A stretch of DNA of 64,000 nt from an uncultured Paraprevotella sp. (lineage in GTDB: Bacteria > Bacteroidota > Bacteroidia > Bacteroidales > Bacteroidaceae). Below the pieces are notes generated by a model. The model searched no databases and was not told the DNA's origin. It worked only from the letters and a program-made list of their open reading frames with translations. Below, piece after piece: positions 32,597 through 41,109 of the stretch. Both the position numbers and the translations under genes were made by a program. Location: assembly GCA_944319925.1 (NCBI GenBank), contig CALUFQ010000002.1, forward strand, positions 1 through 64,000, written 5' to 3'. How positions within the stretch are numbered: position 1 is the stretch's first letter; each line of letters begins with the position of its first letter.

Positions 32597-33076
32597 GATG
32601 TAGTCGTTGAATTGAAAGCCATGTTCGTGCTTGGCATCCGCTTCGTGCGGGATGCTTTGTATGAGTTCCCATTTGGCGGAGTCTATTTCGGGAAAGAAGG
32701 CATCGGCTTGTGCCGGAGTGTCTTCAATGGTTGTGACGTAGAGTCTTGAAGCAAGCCCGATGGCTTCTTTATACACACTTTCGCCTCCGATGATGAAAAC
32801 TTCTTCTTCCGGTTGGCATTGCGCCAGTGCGTCGGCCAAGCTCCGGAACACTTCCGCGCCGGCGGCCCGGAAGTCCGGGTTGCGGGTGAGGATGATGTTG
32901 CGTCGGTTGGGCAATGCCCCTTTGGGCAGTGATTCAAATGTCTTGCGCCCCATGATGATGGTGTGTCCCGTGGTGAGGGCCTTGAAGCGTTTCAAGTCGT
33001 CGGGTAGCCAATAGAGCAACTGGTTGCCGTATCCGATGGCATTGTTTCGGGCTACGGCCACGATGATGGAAATCAT
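32579..33076 (-). CDS. folA: Dihydrofolate reductase
   Basis: The enzyme reduces dihydrofolate to tetrahydrofolate with NADPH. The 165-residue protein has the N-terminus ISIIVAVARNNAIGYGNQLLYWLPDDLKRFK, with the Met20-loop region and catalytic acid Asp in LPDDLKRF. IIMGRKTFESLP and later EVFIIGGESVYKEA provide the cofactor site. The size is standard. It follows thyA by 18 nt; ThyA makes dihydrofolate, which FolA recycles, so the pairing is functional. Confidence 0.96.
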   Translation of the reverse strand: MISIIVAVARNNAIGYGNQLLYWLPDDLKRFKALTTGHTIIMGRKTFESLPKGALPNRRNIILTRNPDFRAAGAEVFRSLADALAQCQPEEEVFIIGGESVYKEAIGLASRLYVTTIEDTPAQADAFFPEIDSAKWELIQSIPHEADAKHEHGFQFNDYIKKGGE

Positions 33077-33094
33077 GGTCTGGATGCGTTGAGT

Positions 33095-33889
33095 TTATAC
33101 GGAAACCTGTCCGGCGATGTGCGGCCAAGGGTTGTAATTCTCCAAGGTGAAGTCTTCATAGTTGAAGCCGAAAATGTCTTTTACGTCAGGATTGAGGCGC
33201 ATTTGGGGCAAGGGGCGCGGTTCGCGTGTGAGTTGCAGCCTGACTTGTTCCAGGTGGTTTTTATAGATGTGCGTGTCTCCCAGCGTGTGGACGAAATCAC
33301 CGGCTTTCAGTCCAGTGGCTTGTGCCATCATCATGAGCAGCAATGCGTAAGAGGCTATGTTGAACGGCACACCAAGGAAGCAGTCCGCGCTGCGTTGGTA
33401 GAGTTGCAGGCTCAACCTTCCGTTGGCCACGTAAAATTGGAAAAAGGCGTGGCAGGGGGGGAGGTTCATATTGTCCAGGTCGCCCACGTTCCATGCGCTG
33501 ACGATGATGCGGCGCGAGTCGGGGTTATGCTTGATGGCATCCACCGCGTCCTGTATCTGGTCGATGAAACCACCCTTGTAGTCTGGCCAGGACCGCCATT
33601 GGTAGCCATAGATATGACCTAGGTTGCCGTCCGCATCCGCCCATTCGTTCCATATCCTCACACCATGTTCCTGCAGGTATTTCACGTTCGTGTCTCCTTT
33701 CAGGAACCACAGTAGCTCGTAGATGATAGACTTCAGGTGCAGTTTTTTGGTTGTGAGCAGGGGGAATCCTTCTTCCAGGTTGAAACGCATCTGGTGGCCA
33801 AACACGCTGATGGTGCCCGTGCCTGTGCGGTCGCTTTTCTCCACGCCCTCGTTCAGGATTCTTTGCAGTAGGTTGAGATATTGTTTCAT
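33095..33889 (-). CDS. thyA: Thymidylate synthase
   Basis: The enzyme methylates dUMP to dTMP with methylenetetrahydrofolate. The 264-residue protein starts [12 protein letters not shown] (33889), and the catalytic cysteine in [11 protein letters not shown] falls at residue 146, as in E. coli ThyA. It has [22 protein letters not shown], the dUMP motif [18 protein letters not shown], and the C-terminal HIAGQVSV. The upstream in-frame extension to 34042 is not thymidylate synthase and overlaps the preceding gene. It lies between an unknown membrane protein (17 nt) and folA (18 nt). Confidence 0.97.
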   Translation of the reverse strand: MKQYLNLLQRILNEGVEKSDRTGTGTISVFGHQMRFNLEEGFPLLTTKKLHLKSIIYELLWFLKGDTNVKYLQEHGVRIWNEWADADGNLGHIYGYQWRSWPDYKGGFIDQIQDAVDAIKHNPDSRRIIVSAWNVGDLDNMNLPPCHAFFQFYVANGRLSLQLYQRSADCFLGVPFNIASYALLLMMMAQATGLKAGDFVHTLGDTHIYKNHLEQVRLQLTREPRPLPQMRLNPDVKDIFGFNYEDFTLENYNPWPHIAGQVSV

Positions 33890-33906
33890 GCAATTTGGGT
33901 TTGTGG

Positions 33907-34509
33907 TTATTGTTTTCTTTTTCCGATACGTGAGTTCAGCCAGTCTCCGGCGGCAATGCAGAGCAGGACCACTCCGATGACGTGCAGCCAGCTTGTCAGT
34001 CCGATAATCCATTCGGTGATGATGATGCCTGTGCCCCAGCACGCATGTCGGATGGCCGATTGTTTGAGCAGGCGGTTTTTCACGTCTTCGTCCACTATTT
34101 TGCGCTCCGGGTCATAGGCTTCCCTGTCAATGCGTTGCCGTTTCTCGCGGTTCGAACGGATTATCAGATAGATAATGAGTCCGATGGCCAGCAGTGGCAA
34201 GAAGGAAAAGAAGATGGCAACCAAGATGAGCATGATGCCCGTGAGTCCCATGAATCCCATGATTCCCGAGAAAAAATCCGAAAACCCATCGTTGCCGAAG
34301 AGGTCATTCAAGGGGAAGTTTGCCGGTAAGGCCGGTGACGGGGCAGTCCATGTGCTGTCTGTGGTTGCGTCTTCCAATACGGATACGGTGTCGGAATAGA
34401 CCGTGATGCCACTCTGTGCGTGAAGTTCTCCCGTCATGCAGCAGGCGGCCAGGAAAATGCATAACCATTCGAAGAGGAATTTCCGGGGCAAGAAGATGGG
34501 GTGTGGCAT
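33907..34509 (-). CDS. Unknown membrane protein upstream of thyA
   Basis: This 200-residue protein (start [11 protein letters not shown]) has a signal peptide (about 1-31, ending LHA-QS), a Ser/Thr-rich stretch, a hydrophobic block at about 80-120 ([30 protein letters not shown]), a basic cytoplasmic segment ([13 protein letters not shown]), and a third hydrophobic block near 160-190. It may belong to the DUF6249-like membrane proteins of Bacteroidetes, but this is uncertain. The start is fixed by a TATCTTTG element at 34539-34546 on the minus strand; an upstream ATG at 34572 would precede it. It heads the thyA-folA unit. Confidence 0.7.
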   Translation of the reverse strand: MPHPIFLPRKFLFEWLCIFLAACCMTGELHAQSGITVYSDTVSVLEDATTDSTWTAPSPALPANFPLNDLFGNDGFSDFFSGIMGFMGLTGIMLILVAIFFSFLPLLAIGLIIYLIIRSNREKRQRIDREAYDPERKIVDEDVKNRLLKQSAIRHACWGTGIIITEWIIGLTSWLHVIGVVLLCIAAGDWLNSRIGKRKQ

Positions 34510-34538
34510 GTTCTGCGGTTTGTTTGATTTCTTTTTTG

Positions 34539-34546
34539 CAAAGATA
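34539..34546 (-). promoter_or_regulatory. -7 promoter element for the membrane protein-thyA-folA unit
   Basis: TATCTTTG on the minus strand fits TAnnTTTG, with a leader of about 25 nt before the ATG at 34509. Confidence 0.5.
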
Positions 34547-34638
34547 CCTTTTTTTCCCCGATGGCGTGGCATAAATGGCGGATTAGTTGGCCGGCTCGTT
34601 TTTTTTGCTTACTTTTATCCTGTCAAACAGGGAATAGC

Positions 34639-36096
34639 ATGGAATTACCACAAGAGTTTGAGGCGCAGGCACGTTTGTGGCTGGGGGAGACACGCTATGG
34701 GCGGTTGGCCGTCGCTTTGCAGGAAGAGCCGTCTGTCAGCATACGGCTGAATCCGTTCAAGTCGGAGAGGGCGGGTTTGGCGGCCGGCGCGCTGGAGGGT
34801 GGCGACGGGCCGGTGGCTTGGGCGCCGGATGAAGGGTGTTACCTGAAAAGCCGCCCGATGTTCACTGCCGACCCGTTGTTCCATGCCGGAGCATATTATG
34901 TGCAGGAGGCGTCATCCATGTTTTTGGGAGCGGTTATGCAGCGTCATGTGACCTCGCCTGTCGTCGCGCTTGACTTGTGTGCGGCGCCGGGCGGGAAGTC
35001 CACCCATATTCGTGCCCTTTTGCCCGAAGGCAGCCTTTTGGTGTCCAATGAACCTGTACGGGCGCGCGCCCAAGTGTTGGTCGAGAACATGGTGAAGTGG
35101 GGGCATCCCGATGTGGTGGTGACCAATAGCTATCCTTCCGATTTCGGGCGTCTGCCCGGTTTTTTCGATGTGATGGTCACGGACGTGCCCTGTTCTGGCG
35201 AAGGGATGTTCCGTAAGGAGGAAGAGGCGGTTTCCGGTTGGTCAATGGCCAATGTGGTGATGTGTCGCGACCGTCAGCGTGACATCTTGCGCGAGGCATG
35301 GCCTGCCCTGAAGCCGGGTGGCTTGTTGGTGTATAGCACTTGCACGTTCAATCCATTGGAGGACGAAGGGAATGTGGCTTGGATTGCCGCCGAGCTTGGG
35401 GCGGAGGTCTTGCCGTTGGACGTGCCTGCGGAATGGCATGTGGAAGGCGACTTGCGCGGATGCGCGGATGCGTTGCCCGTGTGCCATTTCTTGCCTGGTT
35501 TCGTGCGGGGGGAAGGTTTTTTCTTGGCCATCCTGCGCAAATCGTTGCCGGACGAGGGCGGCTTGACGGTTGCCGGGGCGGCGCAGATGGTTGGCCCGAA
35601 GAAGGCGAAGGGCAAGGCGAACGCGTCATCGGCATCGGTCTCAGGGGATGCCTGCCGTCCATGGCTGCTCCAGTCCGCAACTTTTGATTTCCGGGTCGAA
35701 GGGCAACGGTTGACGGCTTTCCGGTCGGCGTTTTCCCGTCAGTTGGATGGCTTGTGCCGCGCGGTCAAAGTGATTCATGCGGGCATTGCCGTGGCGGAGC
35801 TGAAAGGGAGGGACTGGATGCCCTTGCATGCGTTGGCCATGTCTTCTGTGTTGGATGTTTCCGCGTTTCCCGCAGTGGAAGTGAGCTATGACGTGGCGGT
35901 GGCCTATCTGCGCAAGGAGTCGCTCACTTTGCCTTCAGCAACTCCACGGGGATATGTGCTGCTCATTTACGGCGGACTTCCTTTGGGGTTCGTGAAAAAC
36001 GTGGGTGGCCGGGCCAATAATCTCTATCCGCAGGAATGGAAAATCCGCACGAGCCATCTTACACCTTATAGCTTGAAGCCCGTTTTTCCTTTATAA
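34639..36096 (+). CDS. RsmF/RsmB-type RNA 5-methylcytosine methyltransferase
   Basis: This 485-residue NOL1/NOP2/Sun-family enzyme methylates cytosine-5 in rRNA or tRNA using SAM. The SAM motif is DLCAAPGGKSTH (about residues 113-124). The two catalytic-motif cysteines lie in TDVPCSGEGMFRK and YSTCTFNPLEDEGN. The C-terminal third (about 330-485) resembles the PUA-like region of RsmF, ending PQEWKIRTSHL. The start is the ATG at 34639; the frame extends upstream but overlaps the divergent promoter. A TACTTTTA sequence lies a little upstream and could be the -7 element. rRNA versus tRNA target cannot be decided from sequence. Confidence 0.88.
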   Translation: MELPQEFEAQARLWLGETRYGRLAVALQEEPSVSIRLNPFKSERAGLAAGALEGGDGPVAWAPDEGCYLKSRPMFTADPLFHAGAYYVQEASSMFLGAVMQRHVTSPVVALDLCAAPGGKSTHIRALLPEGSLLVSNEPVRARAQVLVENMVKWGHPDVVVTNSYPSDFGRLPGFFDVMVTDVPCSGEGMFRKEEEAVSGWSMANVVMCRDRQRDILREAWPALKPGGLLVYSTCTFNPLEDEGNVAWIAAELGAEVLPLDVPAEWHVEGDLRGCADALPVCHFLPGFVRGEGFFLAILRKSLPDEGGLTVAGAAQMVGPKKAKGKANASSASVSGDACRPWLLQSATFDFRVEGQRLTAFRSAFSRQLDGLCRAVKVIHAGIAVAELKGRDWMPLHALAMSSVLDVSAFPAVEVSYDVAVAYLRKESLTLPSATPRGYVLLIYGGLPLGFVKNVGGRANNLYPQEWKIRTSHLTPYSLKPVFPL

Positions 36097-36151
36097 CTGC
36101 CGTTTTTTGTATAATAAATGTTAATCATATTGTATTTTTAAGACAGTTTTC

Positions 36152-36182
36152 TTGCTTCTTCCAATTTTAAATTTTATATTTG
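36152..36182 (+). promoter_or_regulatory. Promoter of the phosphatase-like gene
   Basis: TTG (36152-36154), 20 bp, then TATATTTG (36175-36182): a good Bacteroidetes promoter. The predicted leader to the ATG at 36265 is about 75 nt. Confidence 0.65.
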
Positions 36183-36264
36183 GCGCGTGAGGTGTTGAAC
36201 GGGCAGAACGAGGGCGTGGGCGTCTGAGGGAAACCTGATTGTTTAACTTAATCTGAGTAGCGCT

Positions 36265-36735
36265 ATGAAAATTCTATTTATTGGATCCGGGTGCGCCTGT
36301 AGATTACCTTTTGCAGAACATCTATTCAAGAAAAAACTGCAAGAGGCAGACGTTTCAGGCATTGAAGTGGAAACCGCCGATATGGCAGTGTGGGGGGTAA
36401 CTCCCAAGGAAGACACACCCGCAGAGAACAGCGGGCCGGAAAAGGTAGGTAATTTGTTGCAGGATGCGGATTTCATCGTTGTGATGGAGGGGAAACAGCG
36501 CAACTTGCTGACTCGTTTCTTGGATTACAGTAGTTGGAACAAGATTCATTTGTTTTTGGATTATTGCAAGGCTAAGAAAGAACAATGGACGGGGCGTGCG
36601 TTTGGAAACTTCGATTATCCCACGGAGGACGAAGAGGTGAACGATGGTTGCATGCGTCTGATTGATCAAATCAAGGCATTCCTGAAAGAACATCTGGGAG
36701 AGCAACCTTCCACGTCGAATATCGTTCCTGCTTAA
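36265..36735 (+). CDS. Low-molecular-weight phosphotyrosine phosphatase-like protein, active site degenerate
   Basis: The 156-residue protein has the LMW-PTP fold pattern: a first strand and P-loop, ADFIVVMEGKQRNLL (about 69-83) matching the 'ADLIIVM...' strand-helix of the family, and a C-terminal acidic-loop region FDYPTEDEEVNDGC followed by the last helix. The usual loop C-x-G-N-x-C-R-S reads G7-S-G9-C10-A-C12-R13-L. The nucleophilic cysteine is Gly and the Asn is Cys, while the later Cys12 and the phosphate-binding Arg13 remain. If the alignment is right, it cannot use the standard phosphocysteine mechanism. It has its own promoter, and a striking 21-bp hairpin follows the stop. Confidence 0.72.
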   Translation: MKILFIGSGCACRLPFAEHLFKKKLQEADVSGIEVETADMAVWGVTPKEDTPAENSGPEKVGNLLQDADFIVVMEGKQRNLLTRFLDYSSWNKIHLFLDYCKAKKEQWTGRAFGNFDYPTEDEEVNDGCMRLIDQIKAFLKEHLGEQPSTSNIVPA

Positions 36736-36753
36736 AGGCGGAGACATGAAAAA

Positions 36754-36799
36754 CAAAGGCATGGAACTGTACGCGATTGCGTGCGGTTTCATGCCTTTG
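36754..36799 (+). other. 21-bp RNA hairpin downstream of the phosphatase-like gene
   Basis: 36754-36774 pairs with 36779-36799 across a GATT tetraloop. All 21 positions pair if three G-U pairs are allowed on the plus-strand RNA; on the minus strand those positions would be A-C mismatches. There is no T-run after it, so it is not a standard terminator. Confidence 0.7.
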
Positions 36800-36853
36800 C
36801 CGTATATCCGGATGGTGTTTTTCAATCCGAAAAAAGTTTCTGGGAACAGTAGA

Positions 36854-36946
36854 AATCGGAACTGTTCCTAATCTTGTGGATTTAATAACTGACGAATATT
36901 CGTTTGTAATCAAATGCTCTGCTTTCCGTCATTTGCCCATGCGGAG
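36854..36946. repeat. 93-bp direct repeat, copy 1
   Basis: Aligns without gaps to 37745-37837 with about eight to ten differences; the shared landmark is GGAACTGTTCCTAATCTTG. It corresponds to the left arm of the nested palindrome at 37745-38183 and is followed, like that copy, by a GCGGAG...ACTCC stretch (36941-36975). Confidence 0.7.
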
Positions 36947-37012
36947 AAAAAAACTCCCCCTGCGAGGTGGGCGCGGAATAAATTTGTGTATTCCCAAATG
37001 ACAATTTATCGG

Positions 37013-37107
37013 ATAGGAGGTGCAGCATTCTTGCTGCACATATCCGCACTATTCGTATGTCAGTGGCCTATCTTGCGATTGTGCGGCAGGAATGCCGCAC
37101 CTTCTAT
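37013..37107. repeat. REP/BIME-like inverted pair of hairpins
   Basis: 37013-37039 and 37081-37107 are inverted copies (about 23 of 27 positions match). Each is itself a perfect 8-bp hairpin with a 4-nt loop: GTGCAGCA/TGCTGCAC (37020-37039) and GTGCGGCA/TGCCGCAC (37081-37100). The outer ends carry ATAGGAGG and its near match, the same end sequence as the element at 269-465. Confidence 0.7.
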
Positions 37108-37436
37108 AAAAATCAGGATGTCATGAAATGCCTGTAAAAACAGACAAATTGTTCCGTTTTGGCTGATTTTCGTGACGCGACTTTTGCGCAATCCGGCCCA
37201 AATAGCAGATTTTTGCGCGATTTTTTTGCACAAAGCGGGGCTTCTGTGCAAGGTTTTGTCAGAGACATTTACTTTTTGGACGGTCAGACGAGAAATTTCG
37301 GGGCCGGAACGCGAAATTCCGAGCCCCGGAATTCTTTTTTCGGGGCTTGGATTTTTATTTTCGGGGCCCGGACGAAAAAATCCCGGTACGGAAACGTTTT
37401 CGCGGCGGCTCCGGGGGCGTTTTTCCTTCCCGTTGG

Positions 37437-37705
37437 AACTTTTTTCCGGACACGTTTCCCGTGTCATTTTGTCGGCGGAATCCTCCGACGGGCTTTCCCG
37501 CCAGCCGGGCTTCTGCGCCGGGAGTGTCCCGCGTTCCGTCAAAAGGGCAGGCCTGGAGGGGATTCCGCGACATTTTGATTTCCGCATGGCGCGTGTGGCT
37601 GCGTTCTTTCCGCGCCGTCCTGGCCCGGCGGCCGGATACGCGAATCTCAGGAGGCAAAAATGAGCAAATTGTCAACGCGCACCCGAATGTGTTCATTTTG
37701 TCAAT
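37437..37705. repeat. Dispersed intergenic repeat, copy B
   Basis: Matches 1-268 with about 20 differences. Here the sequence to the left is visible and consists of further GC-rich repeats, so the complete repeat unit may begin before 37437. Confidence 0.75.
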
Positions 37706-37744
37706 GGAAGGATTGTGCAGGGGGCATCGCGTCGAAATCCGGAT

Positions 37745-38183
37745 AATGGGAACTGTTCCTAATCTTGGGGATTTAACAACTGACGAATATTCATTTGTAA
37801 TCAAATGCCCTGCTTCCCGTCACTTGCCCGTGCGGAGCAAAACTCCTCCGCCTTGCAGGGGAGGTGGCTCGAAGATCCGGAGGGGTTTCCCACCCTGTCA
37901 TTCCGCAAGGGGGGAACAAAACGGCCATGATGGCCGCCGCAAGGGAAACAAAAGGGCATTATGGCCGCCGCACGGCGAACAGAAGGGTCGTTACGCCCCC
38001 GTGGGTGTGAGACCCCCTCCGCCCCTTCGGGACTCGTCCCCCTGCGAGGCGGGACAGTTCATTCCTGCCAGCTTCGACTGCCGACATTCAGAAGTTTGTA
38101 AAAGCAGGAACTCCGTATCACTCAATTCCCCCAATTCGTTTTTCCAGATGGTGTTAAATCCCCAAGAATGCGGGATGTTCCTG
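37745..38183. repeat. Nested palindromic element of about 440 bp
   Basis: The outer arms share a perfect 16-bp inverted repeat, TCTTGGGGATTTAACA at 37763-37778 and its complement at 38152-38167, with weaker pairing around GGAAC and TTCC. The inner palindrome (37834-38065) pairs CCTCCGCCTTGCAGGGG with CCCCCTGCGAGGCGGG-type sequence and is related to the element at 269-465. The centre holds about three 31-32-bp units (37911-38003) of the type GGGAACAAAAGGGC...GGCCGCCGC. Confidence 0.65.
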
Positions 38184-38577
38184 AATATTTGCAATAAATA
38201 CAGACTTCCTCTCCCAAAAGCACGGAACTTGGCTGGAAAACTTTCTTTTCCCGCTCAGATTCTTTGTTCGCCTGTGTCGTTTATATTTCAAAAGGCGCAG
38301 GCTATACTTTTTTCTCGCACAAAAACAATTTTATTTCTGGCTTGGGGGATTTCACACCGCCTCAATAGAAAATCTGGAGGGAGACCAATAAGGATTTTGC
38401 CCGCCGTGCTGGCATTTTGATTGGGTTGCTGGCTGGGGGGCAACCACTTCTCGTTCTGCATGTTTTGTTAAAGTGGTTTAAAAGAATGAGAGAGTATGCG
38501 TTTTTTCCGTGGCCTGTTCGTTATATTAATGAATTTGTGAGCTTAGGCTATACGTTTATTTTTTTATCTTCACTTAC

Positions 38578-41061
38578 ATGAAACATCTTTTTAGGAACAA
38601 ATTGCTTTCCGGTTTTGTCATGATGCTCTGTATGGGCTTTGCCGGACTCCATGCGCAAACCACGCCACGCGTCCTGCTGGCCGGTGACTACCCCGATCCC
38701 AGCATTCTCCGCGAGGGGGATGACTTTTACATGACGCATTCTTCTTTCTACTATTATCCCGGGCTGTTGATATGGCATTCCGATGACTTGGCAAACTGGC
38801 AGCCGGTGACGCGAGCCCTCACGCACTACGACGGCGGGTCGGTATTTGCACCGGATTTGGTGAAATGCCAAGGGAAATATTACATTTATTATCCCGCCAA
38901 AGGAGCCAACTACGTGGTTTGGGCCGACCGCATTGAAGGGCCATGGAGCGAACCCGTGCGGCTTGACGTGACGGGCATCGACCCCGGGCATGTCGTGGGC
39001 AGGGACGGCAAACGCTATCTTTTCGTGGACAAGGGTTATGTGGTGCCGCTTAGCGACGACGGGCTCAAAGTGACCGGGGAGAGAAAGAAAGTGTATGACG
39101 GATGGCAGTGGCCGAAAGGCTGGAAAACGGAAGGAAACGACATGTACCTCGAAAGCCCGAAGCTGTTCTTCCGTGACGGCTATTATTATATGGTGTCGGC
39201 TGAAGGCGGCACGGCAGGCCCGGCCACCAGCCACATGGCCGTGGTGGCACGGTCGAAGGACATTTCCGGTCCGTGGGAAAACTCGCCCTACAACCCGTTG
39301 GTGCATACCTACAGTGCCAGCGAGCCTTGGTGGTCGAAAGGACACGGCACATTGGTGGATGACGCGGAAGGCCGGTGGTGGATTGTCTATCACGGTTATG
39401 CCCAAGGCTACCACACGCTGGGGCGCACCACGCTCATCGACCCTGTGGAATGGAGCGCGGACGGTTGGCCGAAACTGAAACAAGACGGTAACCCGCTTCC
39501 CCGGCAGGATGCCGGAAAACACGGAATGGAACTGTCTGACGATTTCACGGGCGACAAACTTGGCCTGCAATGGACTTTCTGGAAGGAATATGCCCCCGAA
39601 GCCCTCTCTTTCGGCAGCAAGGGCATGACCGTGGAAGGCAAAGGACAGTCTCCGGCAGACGGACGGTTGCTCACCGTCACCGCCATGGACAAGAGCTATG
39701 AAGTGGAAACGGAAATCACGCTGGGGCGCGGTGCCATCGGCGGACTCCTATTATATTATAGTGAAAAGGCATTCGCCGGACTGGCTTCCGACGGCAAGAA
39801 CTTCACGCTCTACCGCGACGGGCAAAAGGCCGAAACCTTGCCTTCGTCCTACAAACGCCACTTCCACGTGCGCCTGCTCAACCGCGCCAACCGGCTGGCC
39901 ATTTCGGTCAGCAAGGACGGGAACACATGGGAACAACTGGCCGAAGACATAGACGTGTCGGCCATGCACCACAACAACCACGGCGGGTTCTATGCCTTGC
40001 GCCCTGCGCTGCTTGCCGCAGGCAAGGGCAAGACCACTTTTGCCGACTTCGAATACCGCAACGCCATCCCGCAAGAAAAGGATATGGCAGCCTATCTCAT
40101 GGTTTACCATCAGGACGAAGACCACAGCCTGCATGCCGCCATCAGCCGCGACGGCTACACCTTCACGGCGCTCAACAACGGCAAGCCCATCATCGCGGGC
40201 GACACCATCGCCGAACAGAAGGGCATCCGCGACCCGCACATCTACCGCGGCCCGGACGGCGGATTCTACCTGGCCATGACCGACCTGCACATCTATGCGC
40301 AACGCGAGGGTTACCGTGACACGGAATGGGAACGCGACGGCAAGCTCTATGCCTGGGGCAACAACCGCGGGCTGGTGTTGATGAAATCGTTCGACCTCAT
40401 CCATTGGACGCGTGCCAACATCCGCTTCGACAAGCTGTCCAAGGAGTTTGCGGAAATCGGCTGCGCCTGGGCACCGGAGACGGTCTATGACCCGGCCACC
40501 GGACGGATGATGATTTACTACACCATGCGTTTCGGCAAGGAGCAGAACCGGCTCTACTACGTGTATGTGAACAACGACTTCAACCGCATTGAGTCCACCC
40601 CGCAAATTCTCTTCGAGTATCCCGTGGACGGCGTGTCGGCCATTGACGGTGACATCACCCCGCTGTGGAACAAGGAGAAGGGTAAGATGGAATACCACCT
40701 GTTCTACGTGGCCCATGAGGAAGCTGGCGGCATCAAGCATGCTGTGTCTGACCGCATTAACGGCGGGTATGCCTACGACCCACGCTGGATTGACTTCGAG
40801 CCGAAAGCCTGCGAAGCCCCGACCGTGTGGAAGCGCATCGGCGAGGACAAATGGGTGCTGATGTACGATGTGTTCAGCATCAACCCGCACAACTTCGGCT
40901 TCGTGGAAACCAACGACTTCGTCCACTTCGAAAACATCGGCCGCTTCACGGAACCGGACAGCAAGATGAAAGCCACCAATTTCCAAGCTCCCAAACACGG
41001 GGCTGTCATCCACTTGACCAAGGAGGAAGCCGACCGGTTGGAAGCTTACTGGAACAAGTAG
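38578..41061 (+). CDS. Secreted bimodular glycoside hydrolase family 43 protein (GH43-GH43)
   Basis: The 827-residue protein has a signal peptide (cleavage about LHA-QT, residue 26). Residues 30-320 form a first five-bladed GH43 domain with catalytic base D40 (YPDPS), D93 (FAPDL) and proton donor E192 (MYLESPK). Residues about 325-500 form the beta-sandwich often found at the C-terminus of GH43 beta-xylosidases (LSDDFTGDKLGLQWTF). Residues about 510-827 form a second GH43-like domain with D552 (IRDPHIY) and E634 (WAPETVYDP). Such enzymes cleave xylosyl, arabinosyl or galactosyl linkages; the substrate is not readable. It is followed 48 nt later by the lyase. No SusC/SusD pair is nearby. Confidence 0.9.
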   Translation: MKHLFRNKLLSGFVMMLCMGFAGLHAQTTPRVLLAGDYPDPSILREGDDFYMTHSSFYYYPGLLIWHSDDLANWQPVTRALTHYDGGSVFAPDLVKCQGKYYIYYPAKGANYVVWADRIEGPWSEPVRLDVTGIDPGHVVGRDGKRYLFVDKGYVVPLSDDGLKVTGERKKVYDGWQWPKGWKTEGNDMYLESPKLFFRDGYYYMVSAEGGTAGPATSHMAVVARSKDISGPWENSPYNPLVHTYSASEPWWSKGHGTLVDDAEGRWWIVYHGYAQGYHTLGRTTLIDPVEWSADGWPKLKQDGNPLPRQDAGKHGMELSDDFTGDKLGLQWTFWKEYAPEALSFGSKGMTVEGKGQSPADGRLLTVTAMDKSYEVETEITLGRGAIGGLLLYYSEKAFAGLASDGKNFTLYRDGQKAETLPSSYKRHFHVRLLNRANRLAISVSKDGNTWEQLAEDIDVSAMHHNNHGGFYALRPALLAAGKGKTTFADFEYRNAIPQEKDMAAYLMVYHQDEDHSLHAAISRDGYTFTALNNGKPIIAGDTIAEQKGIRDPHIYRGPDGGFYLAMTDLHIYAQREGYRDTEWERDGKLYAWGNNRGLVLMKSFDLIHWTRANIRFDKLSKEFAEIGCAWAPETVYDPATGRMMIYYTMRFGKEQNRLYYVYVNNDFNRIESTPQILFEYPVDGVSAIDGDITPLWNKEKGKMEYHLFYVAHEEAGGIKHAVSDRINGGYAYDPRWIDFEPKACEAPTVWKRIGEDKWVLMYDVFSINPHNFGFVETNDFVHFENIGRFTEPDSKMKATNFQAPKHGAVIHLTKEEADRLEAYWNK

Positions 41062-41109
41062 CCCGCATATTCAAAAAAGTCACTTTAACCTAATTCAACT
41101 TTAAATGCA

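Larger units (their letters stand above)
36736..38577. other. 1.8-kb non-coding, repeat-rich region
   Basis: No gene is supported. In order it holds the 21-bp hairpin (36754-36799), a GGAACAGT/ACTGTTCC pair near 36843-36868, a direct repeat (36854-36946, again at 37745-37837), a REP-like inverted pair (37013-37107), a GC-rich stretch with TTTCGGGGC-like repeats (about 37296-37390), dispersed repeat copy B (37437-37705), a nested palindrome (37745-38183) with a short tandem array (37911-38003), and a GGTTGC/GCAACC pair near 38422-38442. A long open frame (37347-38420) crosses all of these and looks accidental. Confidence 0.75.

Noticed and set aside
32410-32598. 62-codon open frame between the Lrp gene and folA
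   Set aside because: Contains the 50-bp dispersed repeat and ends inside the terminator; no independent support.
37911-38003. Possible CRISPR array
   Set aside because: About three degenerate 31-32-bp units directly abut, with no constant repeat/spacer alternation and no cas genes in the window.
37347-38420. 357-codon open frame across the repeat island
   Set aside because: It runs through several palindromic and dispersed repeats, has no domain or plausible start, and shares its only conserved part with the repeat at 1-268.
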